DNA of 64,000 nt from Chondrilla cf. caribensis (lineage: Eukaryota; Porifera; Demospongiae; Chondrillida; Chondrillidae), in NCBI GenBank assembly GCA_964020155.1, contig OZ026567.1, positions 3,962,350-4,026,349 on the forward strand, given 5' to 3'. Both the position numbers and the translations under genes were made by a program. The notes below the pieces were generated by a model that was not told where the DNA came from, searched no databases, and saw only the letters and a list, made by a program, of their open reading frames with translations. Below, piece by piece: positions 1-16,624 of the stretch. How positions within the stretch are numbered: position 1 is the first letter of the stretch; each line of letters starts with the position of its first letter.

Positions 1-165
1 GTCACACCCGCCGTGTTCGATCAACCACTGAACAACCTCGACGTGTCCATTCCAGGCAGCTTCCATCAAACCTGATGTTCTCACATAATCGCTTACCTCG
101 GCGATGGAACGTTGTACAGTTCGTAAATCACCTCTACAACAAGCAGAACTAAAATCAATGCTCAT
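1..165 (-). CDS. ANK-ROC-COR family gene, copy 0 (N-terminus only, cut by window edge)
   Basis: This is the first 55 codons of a sixth family member, starting at the ATG complementary to 163-165 and running off the left edge. The peptide begins MSIDFSSACCRGDLRTVQRS and continues through a first ankyrin-like helix pair to an EHGGCD motif. It matches the N-termini of the five downstream copies residue by residue in most positions. The start is chosen because the same ATG context is shared by all copies and copy 1 has an in-frame stop just upstream of it. The ROC, COR, CARD and Death parts would lie outside the window, so whether this copy is intact is unknown. Confidence 0.8.
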   Translation of the reverse strand, partial: MSIDFSSACCRGDLRTVQRSIAEVSDYVRTSGLMEAAWNGHVEVVQWLIEHGGCD

Positions 166-616
166 TTCCACTCGTGAGATAATGAAGGAGAGATCGAGAG
201 AGACTTGACCGCCGACTATCCCTTCTTCCAGACGCTACTCCAACCACTTCCGGTTCTCTGTAAACCTACCGTAAACCTACCGTATATGACCGTATACTCT
301 GGTAAGACGTGTACCTTCTTCTCACGTACGATACTATTATACTGACGTGCATACATGTATAAAATGTACTACTTATTATCTACAGTGAGTGATTGGATAC
401 AAGCAACAATAGAACGATATTCCAGTAATAGTAACACCACATGAAGCCACATTGGGTACACAATCAGGCCGTATTCCTGTGGAGTTCATCTGATGTGTTG
501 TGACATTGAACCAGCTGTGACCTGTACTTGAGGTCTGAAATGTTGTTTTAGAAACAACACTCAAGTGATCGAGACATGGCCTGATTACATCATTGTGGGG
601 GAGTGTATGTATACAG
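166..616 (-). promoter_or_regulatory. 5' flank of copy 0, conserved between copies
   Basis: This non-coding block upstream of copy 0 reappears upstream of copies 1, 3, 4 and 5 (for example 15896-16340 and 43755-44190), with shared strings such as ACGTGCATACATGTATAAAA. The repeated conservation fits a promoter and 5' UTR, but it may simply reflect recent duplication. No transcription start can be assigned from sequence alone. Confidence 0.35.
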
Positions 617-1170
617 TAGTGTTGTTTTAGTTAGCAAAATCAATTTTAGTAATAGTTATAGTTAATTGACTGATGACAGAAAATAGAATTTTAGTTTTAG
701 TTATAGTATGTAGCCAATTCCTAGATTTTAGTTATAGTTACAGTTTTCACTTCAAAATACAAATATTCTAGTTATAGTTATAGTTACAGTATTAGTATTA
801 GTTACAGTAATGAGTGTTTTACATGTACACTCTACCATCATGGTATGCTCATGCCTACATAGTTCCCAATACTCCTAGTCTTCAATAACCAGTATACAAA
901 CACACCATTTCCATTTACTGGGAACAGTTTTATAGTGCTAATATGGTCTCTTTGTACTCCAACATAGTCTTGTACAGTAGCTATAACATTTGTGGCAGGT
1001 ATTTGATTATAGTTTTAGTTAGGGACATTAATCATGTTTTTAGTTACAGTTATAGTTTTTTGAAGGTGACTCCTGTTCTTTTAGTTAGTTATAGTTACGA
1101 TTAACTAAAAGGTCCAGAGCATTACTAAAACATATTTTAGTTATAGTTATGATTAATCAAAACAACACTA
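617..1170. mobile_element. hAT-like MITE with 8-bp target site duplication
   Basis: The 554-bp element is bounded by inverted ends TAGTGTTGTTTT and AAAACAACACTA and flanked on both sides by GTATACAG (609-616 and 1171-1178). Paralogous flanks at about 16320 and 44180 lack the insert and have a single GTATACAG-like site, so they act as empty sites. The interior is mostly imperfect TTAGTTATAGT-type repeats and has no coding capacity. An 8-bp duplication with these ends is typical of hAT elements. Confidence 0.8.
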
Positions 1171-1467
1171 GTATACAGTATGTATTATACACGTACATAC
1201 AGTACACATCCATAGGTAGTTGTAGTGCTACATACCCCCTAAGGATCTTAGCTTGCTTTTAGGTTGGAAGCTTAGTTTTGGGGTACATTTGAAAGTTAAT
1301 GTTTTTGCTGGTACAGTAGGTGTAGACAATTGACCCTGAGTGTTGTCTTCAGTAAGATGCATGCACACATGCCTATGTTTGATGACTATTTGATATACAC
1401 ACAGTACACACGAACACACACGAACACATACACACATGCTCACACACACATGCACAAATGCACACAT

Positions 1468-1519
<52 letters not shown>
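1468..1519. repeat. (CA)n microsatellite
   Basis: Perfect or near-perfect CA dinucleotide tract. The same position in the duplicated flank carries CA tracts at 16560-16623 and 44417-44588, with different lengths. Confidence 0.95.
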
Positions 1520-1520
<1 letters not shown>

Positions 1521-1619
1521 TAATTTCCGTAAATGTGCTTCCTTACACAGGTACTGTGGCTGCTCAGTGATGTGTGCATTTACCTCAGTTATAGGCTTCC
1601 AATGTATAACGATAGAATA

Positions 1620-2259
1620 GGGTCACTATATACATAAGTAGCCGATGGTGGAAATTGGATCCACCATTATTGGTGGGATGTTTCCACCAGTGTTCTACAG
1701 TGTATAGTGTGTACGTGGTACATGCGTACAGGTGATGTGGTTAGCTCAATGATGCATACGTACATTTACCTCAGCTATGTGTACAGCCATAACATGTATA
1801 ACAAGACCCCCATTAATTGATGTAACAAGTTATAAATGTAGTGATATGGAGTGTGTTTGGGAGATTCATGATCACTGTAGCATCATGCTTTGGATTGGGG
1901 GAGGGAGTAGGGGTGGTGTCTACATACACTGTCTCTAATGTATCATCTTAGCATGATGATGTGCATGTATACTTCCTCATTATTCACATAATGACTGATT
2001 ATACATTTATTCGTGCAAACTAATAAATTGACATCAAATGATTCTACATAATTAGAGATTAACATTATTAATAAATCAAAGTTACTTCAGAAATACACAA
2101 TATGTTATAATCAAATCTGCATTAGCTATAAAACAAGGTTGCTATATGGACACACTATTTCAACAATGTAGAGCACTTCTGGAATTCAACCCTATACTAT
2201 AGATACGAGTTATGATAGTAGTTACTGTAGTATAGTTATCTGAGAGAAGTTGACAGACT
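1620..2259. other. Non-coding duplicated spacer
   Basis: No open frame with recognisable content. The segment is repeated at about 24354-24800 and 44745-45175 and includes a conserved G-rich stretch GGGGGAGGGAGTAGGGGTGG near 1900. It is part of the segmental duplication. Confidence 0.6.
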
Positions 2260-2404
2260 TCACCTCAAGTCGTGTTGCAGGTGATCCAGTCTGGATTGGA
2301 TATCATGGCTGCATTTCTTCAAGGACTGATGAGCTGGTTCAGACACATCACACAAGTGACTGAGGGCAACTATGACAGACTGGATCGTCTCAGCATCAGG
2401 TTTT
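2260..2404 (-). pseudogene. C-terminal fragment of the helical-bundle/hydrophobic-hairpin gene family
   Basis: Read on the minus strand this gives about 45 codons ending at a TGA (2260-2262), with a predicted amphipathic helix resembling the last helix of the genes at 22819 and 51535: similar spacing of leucines and a terminal LDHLQHDLR-type motif. No start or upstream domain is present. The fragment abuts a TGTACTGT minisatellite, as does its duplicate at 24803-24950. It could also be the last exon of a distinct paralogue. Confidence 0.5.
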
Positions 2405-2414
2405 GAGGAAATGT

Positions 2415-2526
2415 ACTATGTGCACGGTATATACTGTATTTACTGTGTTTACTGTGTGTATGTACTATATGTACTGTATGTACTTTATGTACTGCGTATA
2501 TACTGTGTACTGTATGTACTGTACCT
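2415..2526. repeat. TGTACTGT-type minisatellite
   Basis: Tandem array built from TGTACTGT alternating with AT/GT spacers. Sister arrays occur at 9957, 17202, 24265, 24956, 28867 and 38447, each near a boundary between duplicated blocks. Confidence 0.9.
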
Positions 2527-3272
2527 CTAGTAAATATACACAGCTTATCAATTGCAATTTACCAGTCAGTGCACATAAAAGTTTAAACATATTGCATGTA
2601 AATGTATTGCATCACATTTTTACATTTTCGCACACTGCAAATGTAGTTTTGTCAAACAATAATACTCAGTGCAACACTTCACCCTTCTCGGATTGGACAT
2701 CTCTAGGTACAATGATTCAAATCACCATCATCTCATTGGTCAATCTAATTGACCAGTGAATAATCATTGTTCCTTAGCCTATCGTTCTTAATTAGTGTGT
2801 ATTTTTAGTTATTTGTGCCTGATGAAACCCGAGAAGGGCTTAAACGTTGCACCGAGTAAATTATTGTTTGATGACACTACATTTACGGTGTGCGAAAATA
2901 GTCCCAATAAACCTCAACATATCTCACTCTATAGTCGCTCTACTGGATAGAAAATGAGATTTCTTCACACAAAACAGCTGACTGACTTGACCAATGTCAA
3001 AGTATAGGTTGGGCTTCTCACACATCCATATTTGTACATAATGGTCAGTCATGTGATGGGGATTCCCCACATTTGTCCCTTATGGCGGTTGTAGGATCTA
3101 TGCTTATGGCCTGATTACATCATTTTGATAAAGTACACATACAGTACTGTAATACAGTATATTGTATTATAGTGTTAAGGATCAGAAGCCACCAACAACG
3201 TCAGACCAGGTGATACAATTGACATGTGTCCACCACAAGAAACATAACATGAGTACTATCACCTTAGACATG
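2527..3272. other. Non-coding spacer with dispersed repeat
   Basis: No gene seen. Most of the segment reappears at 25198-25949. It contains a hammerhead-like motif (2819-2860) and ends in the conserved 3' flank that follows the Death exons of the array. Confidence 0.6.
2819..2860 (+). ncRNA. Degenerate hammerhead-ribozyme-like core
   Basis: CTGATGA is followed by a short stem (CCCGAGAAGGG) and then AAACGTTGCAC. This is close to the hammerhead core order CUGAUGA, stem II, GAAAC. The GAAAC box is altered to TTAAAC, so cleavage activity is doubtful. Such cores are known from Penelope-like elements and retrozymes. A related copy lies at 25497-25535. I could not place stem III or a cleavage site with certainty. 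Confidence 0.3.
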
Positions 3273-3450
3273 TCATGGGTGAGGAGAGTTTGATTAAAGT
3301 GATCTTTGGATATCTTCTGCAATGGAGGGGTATCCAGCATTCTTGATAGCTATCAATACAGTCTTCCAGATATTTGGAGATTCCCCTGTTCCCCTCACAT
3401 CAGAGAGCCACAGCGAGAACATAGCCATGAAAATGGAGGTACCACCAGCG
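3273..3450 (-). pseudogene. Truncated Death-domain exon (junction A)
   Basis: This matches the 3' half of the Death exon of the ANK-ROC-COR genes, including the SPHP-stop end (3273-3275) and the helix around the conserved tryptophan of RIWKT. It breaks off at ACCACCAGCG, where intact exons continue. The same breakpoint is seen in the fragments at 25950 and 35450, so the truncation predates the later duplications. There is no splice acceptor. Confidence 0.8.
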
Positions 3451-3568
3451 AGTGGATAAAGTCAAATAAAATCACTATTATTACCGAGCGTTAGCGAGGT
3501 AATTGGGGCGAGCCTAAGCGAGCCCCTCTCTTGCGAGTCGGCCGCCTGCCCGCCTACGCTTCCGGTGT

Positions 3569-3608
<40 letters not shown>

Positions 3609-4389
3609 TCTATATTTAGGCCAACAATTTGGCCAACGTTTTCGACGTCTGGCGCGATCGTGCGACCCTCTGAAGGACGGAAACTCTTTTCATGACGTCC
3701 GGTACGTCTGGAGAAAGACGTGGATGCCCTTTTCGACAAGATCGAGGCGAATTTTCGAACACGTTGACGATTCTTTCTTTGGAACGCTGTGCCATTTTGA
3801 TCGACTGCCAATTCTGGTATTGGCCGAATTGATCCCCTTCGAACGGTTCGACAGACGCATGAAACATTCTTCTGGAAGTAGAAAGACGCGGGGACACTCG
3901 GGACATCTTCTGAAAGGTGGGAAACGACCGGGGGAGTAGGGTCCTTCTTCGGCGAGTCGGGCGTTATATCTTACGTGTTAAAACATCGATCTCTCGTTGT
4001 TTTGACCATTCTAAAACTGTTAGGTGGTTCTTTAAACCACATATCAATGCTTTTGAACCTTTTGTGCCTGAATGATTCTCTTGTGGAACAAGGAATCTCG
4101 AAATACATGTTAAAGTGCCGTATGGTCTCACACATAGAAACGCGAAGTAACGTTGTCGACACGCATACATCAACTGCTATTGTTCCTGTACTCCTACTTG
4201 GGCACATCTGCTGCTAAATGGGACAGACCCTATGTGCACATGCTGACATATGCACCTGAATGGGGCAAGCTGTAGCTGTCTAACACAATGAGATGACATC
4301 AGTGCATTTTGATGTACACATTTATCAACATTTGGTATTTCTTCCTATACAGTGTAGTACTTTTGGAGTAGGGAGTAAGTTAAGGTAGA

Positions 4390-4426
4390 GTTAGGATAGG
4401 GTTAGGGTTAGGGTAGGGTTAGGGTT
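4390..4426. repeat. Short interstitial TTAGGG-like tract
   Basis: About five imperfect TTAGGG units in a row (TAGGGTTAGGGTTAGGG and variants) inside the 3.2-kb insertion. It is far too short for a telomere and lies between coding repeats, so it is an internal tract carried by the element. Confidence 0.75.
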
Positions 4427-5201
4427 TTATATTTACGCATTGACTCATTTTGATGCTGTGTAATACATCTATAAAATCATTATCATCCTTCAATACAACA
4501 CAGACATCTCTGTGCTGCAACATGGAATAAACATGTTGTCACTACTGCAACTACTGCACAGCAGCAGAACCCAGCACACTGCATGTACTTAGCCACCCTA
4601 TCAGGCACTTATGGATATGCTGGCATTTGCATAATCGCCTGAATAGAGCATGCATGCTGCAGACATGCAGTCAGTGCCTATGTGTGCGTTTTCAATGCCA
4701 GCTACTGCGCATCTATGCTGACCCCTGCTAACTGGGCGAGCTTAGGCGAGCCCCTTCAGACTCTGTCTGAACTAGTTGTTTCCGTTCGTTAGGGGAGTCC
4801 GATCGAGCAGCCCACGCACATAATTGCGGTGGCCGCCAATATTGTGTGATTTAGGTCATTTTTTGGTTTCTTTGAACGCAAATCGTTCGTCGATCGAAGC
4901 GTTCAGCACTAAGTCGTCCCACCGATGGTAATGGGGCACGGTCGCAGCATGTGTTGAAATGGCAAACTTAGACAAAGGTTGCCTGTGGTTCACACACGAT
5001 CCGTTAAAAGAGCACTTACTTTTCGATTCCTCCCGTCGACAAATTTCTGACTGCATCACTACCAAGTACCTTAAGACAATTCAAATAACAATCGTCAACT
5101 TTTTTGCACAACGATTTTTCGATTTCCTTCGCCGAAGAGCAGGGTTCGCCAATCCGTCGTTCGGGACACCAAATGGTCGGCCATCATGACGTCCATTTTG
5201 G

Positions 5202-6482
5202 AAGACATTTTTAGATGATGTCACTGAACTACGTCAATACAAACGTCTCCTGTTTGCAGATGATGTAGTTTTGTTCACTGACAATCCAAAAAAGCTTCAG
5301 GATTTAATCAACTCTCTATGTTTCTACTGTAGGCAACAACATCTTGACATCAACTCCAATAAAACTAAGATTCTTGTATTTGGACAAAAACCTAAACTTA
5401 TTGCTGATTCCTGGGAAGTTAACTCACAACGACTTGAAATTGTAACCAAGTACAAATATTTAGGTACTTGGTTATGTTGGAAATGTGACTTCAAAGATTG
5501 TTTGTCAAAAACCTATGACAGAGCGCACAAACCGTTTTGCCAACTTCAGGCCAAGATAGCTTCTTTGGGGATAACTGATTTTAATGTTTTGCTCTTTCTT
5601 TTCAAGGCATTGATCAAACCAATCTTAATGTACAACGCTGAGATCTGGGGGCTTTATGATGCCCATGTTTTAGACAAAATTCAATACAAATATCTCAAAT
5701 ATGTGCTGAGGGTGTCTCATTCTTGTGTAAACTCAGCTGTCCTTGCTGAAACTGGATCAGTCCCACTGTTGTTTGACTGTGAGTCAGCTACACTGAGATA
5801 TTTCTATCGACTCACCTCACCCAACACCCCCTTCCTCACAAGGAAAGCTCTTGAAATATCTATCGGCTTGAGCTCATCTGGTTATAATTCTTGGATGTCC
5901 AGAGTAAAACGAAAATTATTGCATCTTGGCTTTAACATCGACTTTATATTGCCTACTCCTGATGAAGTATTATCTAGGCTGCATGATCAAGTCTCTCAAA
6001 AACTAAGAGCTGACATTAACAGTACTCAAGGTTCCACACCATCTGGTGGGAACAAGTTAAGAACATATCGTTTGATCAAATCCAACACACTCGAACCAGA
6101 ATCATATTTATCGGTGATCTCAAACCCAACAGTTAGACAAGCCTTCACTAAATTACGCATATCAGATCACAAGCTCTCTATTGAAACAGGTCGACACTGT
6201 AAGCCGCCCAAGCCTTTAGAAGATCGTACATGCCCACTCTGTAATTCGCAATCTCTGGAGGATGAAATACACTTTTTAATACACTGCTCTGCTTATCGGC
6301 AACTGAGATCTACCCTCTTCGAAGTAGCGATGACTTCAAATGGTAACTTCATATTTTTAAGCTCTAAAGACAAGTTCATATTTCTAATGTGTAACACTGA
6401 CAGAACAATTATTAAACACACAGGCCATTTTATTTATAGGGCAATGCAGCTCAGATTCTCTCTTCTGTCTCCCTCCATCTAG
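5202..6482 (+). pseudogene. LINE reverse transcriptase, C-terminal part
   Basis: The open frame enters just before the catalytic FADD motif (LLFADDVVLF, about 5250), followed by the reverse-transcriptase thumb (KYKYLGTWL) and a C-terminal zinc-knuckle-like cluster (CPLCN with a later HFLIHC). This order is typical of the C-terminus of non-LTR elements. The fingers, the first palm motifs and any endonuclease are absent, so the element cannot move on its own. The frame itself is uninterrupted for about 425 codons to the TAG at 6480-6482, which points to a fairly recent insertion. The upstream 231-bp open frame at 4959-5189 might be a remnant of a 5' reading frame, but I do not recognise it. Confidence 0.85.
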
Positions 6483-6720
6483 CAAGTGCCACAGTGATTT
6501 CTTTTTTTTTTTTTTTGTCAGTCCTAACTCTGTGATATGCATATTGCAATTAATTGATCAATTTCTGCTGAGGTCAAGGGCCGTTTTGGCTACGACCAGT
6601 GATGACTATATATATAAAATCCAAGCATTTGCGAGGTTCTGAACTTCGTTCACAACTAGTAATTATTTTGTATATTGTATCACATTGTAGATAATAATAT
6701 AAGCTGCCATTACTGTAGTG

Positions 6721-6775
6721 TCCTAATGGGCGTATATTATTAATGAGGGCGTTTATCGAAGGACTGGGCGGAGTA
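6721..6775 (+). promoter_or_regulatory. Conserved RTF2 upstream element, copy A
   Basis: TAATGGGCG, GAGGGCGTTTATCGAAGGA and TGGGCGGAG recur in the same order upstream of all four RTF2 first exons, including the functional gene at 52866-52920. Flanking bases have drifted more, which suggests a core promoter element carried along by duplication. Confidence 0.45.
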
Positions 6776-6868
6776 CATCGTCAGAACTTCAACTACGGTT
6801 GTATTCTATTTCGTATCTTGATACAATAGGTTAGTCAACTGGTAGGTTTGTGAAAGAAGAGGATTAAG

Positions 6869-6920
6869 ATGGGTTGTGACTGTAGTTCGATTACAATTGA
6901 AGAAGAAGAAGACAGAAAAG
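6869..6920 (+). pseudogene. RTF2: RTF2 exon 1, decayed copy A
   Basis: Starts MGCDCSSI like the real exon (MGCDGGSI) and keeps a GTGAGT donor, but about 17 bp in the middle are missing, so the basic KRVEMIKLK stretch is lost and the splice phase changes from 0 to 1. Homology continues about 120 bp into RTF2 intron 1 and then switches to USP9X-type intron sequence. Splicing to the next USP9X-like exon at 7432 would be out of frame. Confidence 0.85.
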
Positions 6921-7875
6921 GTGAGTTTACTATTCTTTGGTGAGATCCGCTAAGGTACGTAGTTATGTTTAAGGTCTTAAGTGGAACCAAACTTTAGACA
7001 GCATACGAGTCATCTCTGGGATACTTGAAAGAATAACTAACACTTGTTAACCACTAGCTATGAGTGTGCCGTAACCATGGTGAACAAGCGGCAGTGTCGG
7101 CCATCTTAATGTTTAACACCCTAGGGAGACATTGTCTTATCTCAGTACATATGTGCACACCTACATAACTGATTGTATCCATACCTGTCCTGTCAGTTTG
7201 CTTGTGAGGTGTGGGACTTATGTACATAGTTTGAATGTGCTGTTGATTGGAGCTGTAGATATTTGACCCAGAGGGTGACATATTGAGAGTAGCTCTGAAC
7301 TTAAATTTCATGATATTGTACATTTGCATGTATGGTGTACATATTATACGTACATATAGAATACTTCATGTTAGAAGTCTCCAAGATGTTGCAGGTACTT
7401 TTATAGTGGTAGTTTTCTTGACGCTCCTCAGGAATTGAAGAACCAGTGTTTTGGTGGAGAGTATACAGGAGAGGTGTATGACCAAGACTTGAAAAGGTGT
7501 GGATGTTGTTTGTTTGTTTGTATCCAGGTGTTTTGACACAGGCACATGTATGCTTGTAATGGGTGTTTGTAGCACTTGTTAAAGTGAACAGTACATACGC
7601 ACATGTACTCTAAGTGTACTGTGTACATACGTACACACATGCTTATGGATCATTTCTCCTATCTCCCACTCCTCCAATGGTGCGTACAGGTCTCAGTTCA
7701 GAAGACAGAAGAAATGGTGGAGTGCCTACCTGTTGTTCTATGAGAGAAAAGACTACACAAAAGAGCTAGAAGCCATGCAGTGTGAAAGTTGGTTGGTCTC
7801 TGTTAGGTGTTGTATGTTGTGTAATGAATGTATTGTACATAGGCATATTGTACATAAGTGGTGTATTGTATGCGA

Positions 7876-8052
7876 TACAGTGAATTTCTGTTAATCCACC
7901 ACTGCTCCATCTGCCAGACCTTTCCATCCGCCACAATTTCTTGATGCAAATATAATATACGTATGTACAAGTACTAACAAATGTGCAGTAAATCGTTCAT
8001 CTGACATACTCTTGGAAAACGAATTGTGTCGGATGAACAAGAATTCACTGTA
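7876..8052. mobile_element. Tc1/pogo-like MITE in USP9X fragment A
   Basis: About 175 bp bounded by TACAGTGAATT at one end and AATTCACTGTA at the other, consistent with a TA target duplication. Orthologous copies sit in fragments B (26709-26881) and C (37063-37213), so the insertion predates the segmental duplication. Confidence 0.7.
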
Positions 8053-8898
8053 TGTGTGTGCTGTATTACATGTAGTGCATGTATCATTTTGTAAGTAGTA
8101 TATGCATTGTATGACATGTAGTGTACATATGTATCATTATGTATGAAGTACGTATATGCATTGTATTATATGTGTTGTATTGTGTACACGTATACGTATG
8201 TACATACACCGAGTCACTGAGTGTGCTCCAAAGTGGCATTCTGTCACTGTGTGTCAAATGTCTTCATCATATTCCACTCCGGCAAAATTTCAAAAGTGGA
8301 AAAAGTTTCCAATTTTTTCTGACTGCATGTCTTTGAAAATCACAGCAGATTTTCATTACCCAGGGTTTCATTACCCTCTACTACTCTGATTTGCTTTCCA
8401 AGTGCCATTTTGTATAATTTCTGCTCCCATTCCTGACTTAACTAGCAAGTTGATCCAGTTTGCATTCCCACTTCCATTTCAAATCCACAGATCCCAACTT
8501 GCAGTTTCTATCCTGTACGAGGACGCCGAACTCAAGCAGCTGTGGCGTTATGCGGTCAAATGGCTTGGGTCAGAACTGGAGCGCAAGTCCTACTCCACCA
8601 GCTACCCCTATTCGAACTGGTCCCCACCCGCTCAATCCAATGAGATCACTAACGGGTAAGGATGAGTGTGCTGTAACCATGGTGAACAAGCGGCAGTGTC
8701 GGCCATGTTAATGTCTAACACCCTAGGGAGACATTGTCTTATCTCAGTACATATGTGCACACCTACATAACTGGTTGTATCCATACCTGTCCTGTCAGCT
8801 TGCTTATGATCGGATTTGTAGATATTTGGCCCAGAGGGTGACTTTAGTAGGATGTGAATACGTGTGTATTTGTTTGATGTTAATTTGATATATATATA

Positions 8899-8981
8899 CC
8901 ACACACATGCACACACGCATGCATGTGCACACGTACACATGTGCGCACACAAACACACACACACGCACACACACACGCACA

Positions 8982-9013
<32 letters not shown>
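8899..9013. repeat. (CA)n-rich microsatellite
   Basis: Imperfect CA tract with GCAC interruptions in the USP9X-like intron, ending a few bases before the AATATTCAG acceptor of the exon at 9022. The same arrangement occurs at 27837-27925. Confidence 0.95.
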
Positions 9014-9014
<1 letters not shown>

Positions 9015-9956
9015 TATTCAGGTATTTTCTGGAGAGATCCAACAGTGCTGTACTGACCCTGAACAAGGCCTACCAAGTGCTACCTTTAGAGGTGAGTGTA
9101 CGTGTGCTGAAATGAGGGTGCTATATTCACTCACTATGTTGGTCCCTCCATTGTCACAGTATGTATGTAGTTTTCTATAGCTAATTTGCAAAGGTACAAA
9201 TCTGTATGTGAATACAAGTTTCCTGTTGAAGGGTAAACTGCATGAGATATTATTGTGCAATCCTGTCTAATGATTGCACAATGATACCAAGTGGATGCAT
9301 TGCTTGGTGTTTGCTTAATCCTTTTATGATGTAATGTGATGGTTGTACAATCCTGTCCTGCTATTGCACAACCATGCACCTTGCAGTGTACATCCCTGAC
9401 CTCCAATGATGGGTTCTTCTCTGTAGGAGCCGGAGGAGACCAAGGAGGACACCATCCTCCCCGGAGGTGATCCCGATGCTGGGATACCAGCAGCCGCTGC
9501 GGCCCAACACGGCGTGGAGTGACCGGGGGCACCGCAGCCGGAACACCAGACCTCCCAGACATCGCAGACCACAGACAGCAGTAACCTTGACAACATCGAT
9601 GAAGAGGACCTCGACACGCCCACAGACCAGGAGTCCAACCCTCCTCTAGGAACCGAGCGCAGTACAAGCAATGAAATAGACCCCTAGAGAGGCGTCATCA
9701 TTGTTTTAGGAAGAAGTTGCCCTGTTAATCGAACAGTTTTGGGCGATAGGTGTGACTGTAAAAAATGAGTGTTTTTTTCACTTTACACACTAAATTTAAT
9801 CCCTATTAATTATCATGTACAGAGGTTGCGTAGCTGTGAGTTTAATATAAACCTATTATTATTGTTGTTATTGCTGTATTTCTATATAATTATTAATAAC
9901 TTTAATATTAATGATAATAACAATCGTAAAATAATTTCCAATAGGATTTCTTTAAA

Positions 9957-10132
9957 AATGTACTGTATGTACTGTATGTACTGTGTGTACTGTATGTACC
10001 GTATGTACTGTGTGTACTGTATGTACTGTGTGTACCGTATGTACTGTAATATAAACCGTATGTACTGTGTGTACTGTATGTACCATGTGTACTGTATGTA
10101 CTGTGTACTGTATACTGTATATATGTACTGTA
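9957..10132. repeat. TGTACTGT-type minisatellite
   Basis: Tandem TGTACTGT units between the USP9X-like 3' end and copy 1. The rest of 9688-10440 is an AT-rich 3' flank with no gene. Confidence 0.9.
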
Positions 10133-10440
10133 CCTCCTATAGCTTATCAATTGCAATTGACCACTCTGTGCACATAAAAGTTCAAACTTATTACATGTAC
10201 AGTAAATGTATTGCATCATGGCATGCTCATATTGCATCATCTTATGCACATACTATATTTGGTTCTCCTTATATGGATAATTGTGTGCAGACTGAGATGT
10301 TCATGAACATAGCATTTAGCAGCCATTTTGTCATTCAAGTCATGTGACTTAGCACACTGCATAATTACAATCAACAATTGATACATTTGACCTGTGTTGA
10401 CCACAAGAAACATAACATGAGTACTATCAGCTTAGACATG

Positions 10441-15895
<5,455 letters not shown>

Positions 15896-16571
15896 TTCCA
15901 CTCGTGAGATAATGAAGGAGAGATCGAGAGAGACTTGACCACCGACTTTCCCTTCTTCAAGACGTTACTCTCACCACTTTCGATTCTCTGTAAACCTACT
16001 GTAGATGACCGTATACTCTGGTCAGACGTGTACCTTCTTCTCACGTACGATATTATTATACTGACGTGCATACATGTATAAAATGTACTTCTTATTATCT
16101 ACAGTGAGTGATTGGATACAAACAACAATAGAACGATATTCCAGTAATAGTAACACCACATGAAGCCACATTGGGTACACAACCAGGCTGTATTCCTGAA
16201 GGAGTTCATCTGATATGTTGTGACATTAAGCCGGTGGTGACCTGTACTTGAGGTCTGAAATGCTGTTTTAGAAACAACACTCAAGTGATTGAGACATGGC
16301 CTGATTACATCATTGTGGTGGAGTGTATGTATACAGTATGTATTATACACATACATACAGTACACATCCATAGGTAGTTGTAATGCTACATATCCCCTAA
16401 GGGTCTGAACTTGCTTTTAGGTTGTAAGCTTAGTTTTGGGGTACATTTGAAAGTTAATGTTTTGCAAGTACAGTAGTGGTAGACAATTGACCCTGAGTGT
16501 TGTCTTCAGTAAGATACTTACACACATGCATATGTTTGATGGTTATTTGATATACACACAGTACACACACG

Positions 16572-16624
<53 letters not shown>

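Larger units (their letters stand above)
3477..6667 (+). mobile_element. 3.2-kb LINE-containing insertion with 6-bp target duplication
   Basis: Compared with the homologous junctions near 26140 and 35660, this copy is interrupted by about 3.18 kb (3483-6661) flanked by ATTATT on both sides (3477-3482 and 6662-6667). The left end is a near-palindrome, TACCGAGCGTTAGCGAGGTA. The first 1.7 kb has a (TA)n run (about 3569-3602), GC-rich GCGAGCC motifs at both ends and a telomere-like stretch. The last 1.3 kb encodes the C-terminal part of a reverse transcriptase. The most likely source is an internally deleted non-LTR retrotransposon; a composite insertion is the alternative. Confidence 0.65.
7432..9687 (+). 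pseudogene. USP9X: USP9X-like 3' gene fragment A
   Basis: Five exon-like pieces lie in order between splice-like AG and GT sites: 7432-7496 (CFGGEYTGEVYDQDLK), 7690 to about 7790 (RRQKKWWSAYLLFYER), 8491-8655 (WLGSELE, NWSPPAQSNEITNG), 9022-9091 (YFLERSNSA) and 9427-9687 (acidic tail). They match the end of the USP catalytic domain and the extreme C-terminus of USP9X/FAF deubiquitinases. The large stretch between these regions is missing, and the last exon has an in-frame TGA at 9520-9522 where copy B has CGA. No promoter of its own is present; it is preceded by the RTF2 exon-1 copy. It is a non-functional duplicate of a gene whose intact form is outside the window. Confidence 0.85.

Noticed and set aside
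4390..4426. Telomere end
   Set aside because: Only about 37 bp of TTAGGG-like repeat inside an inserted element, with genes on both sides.
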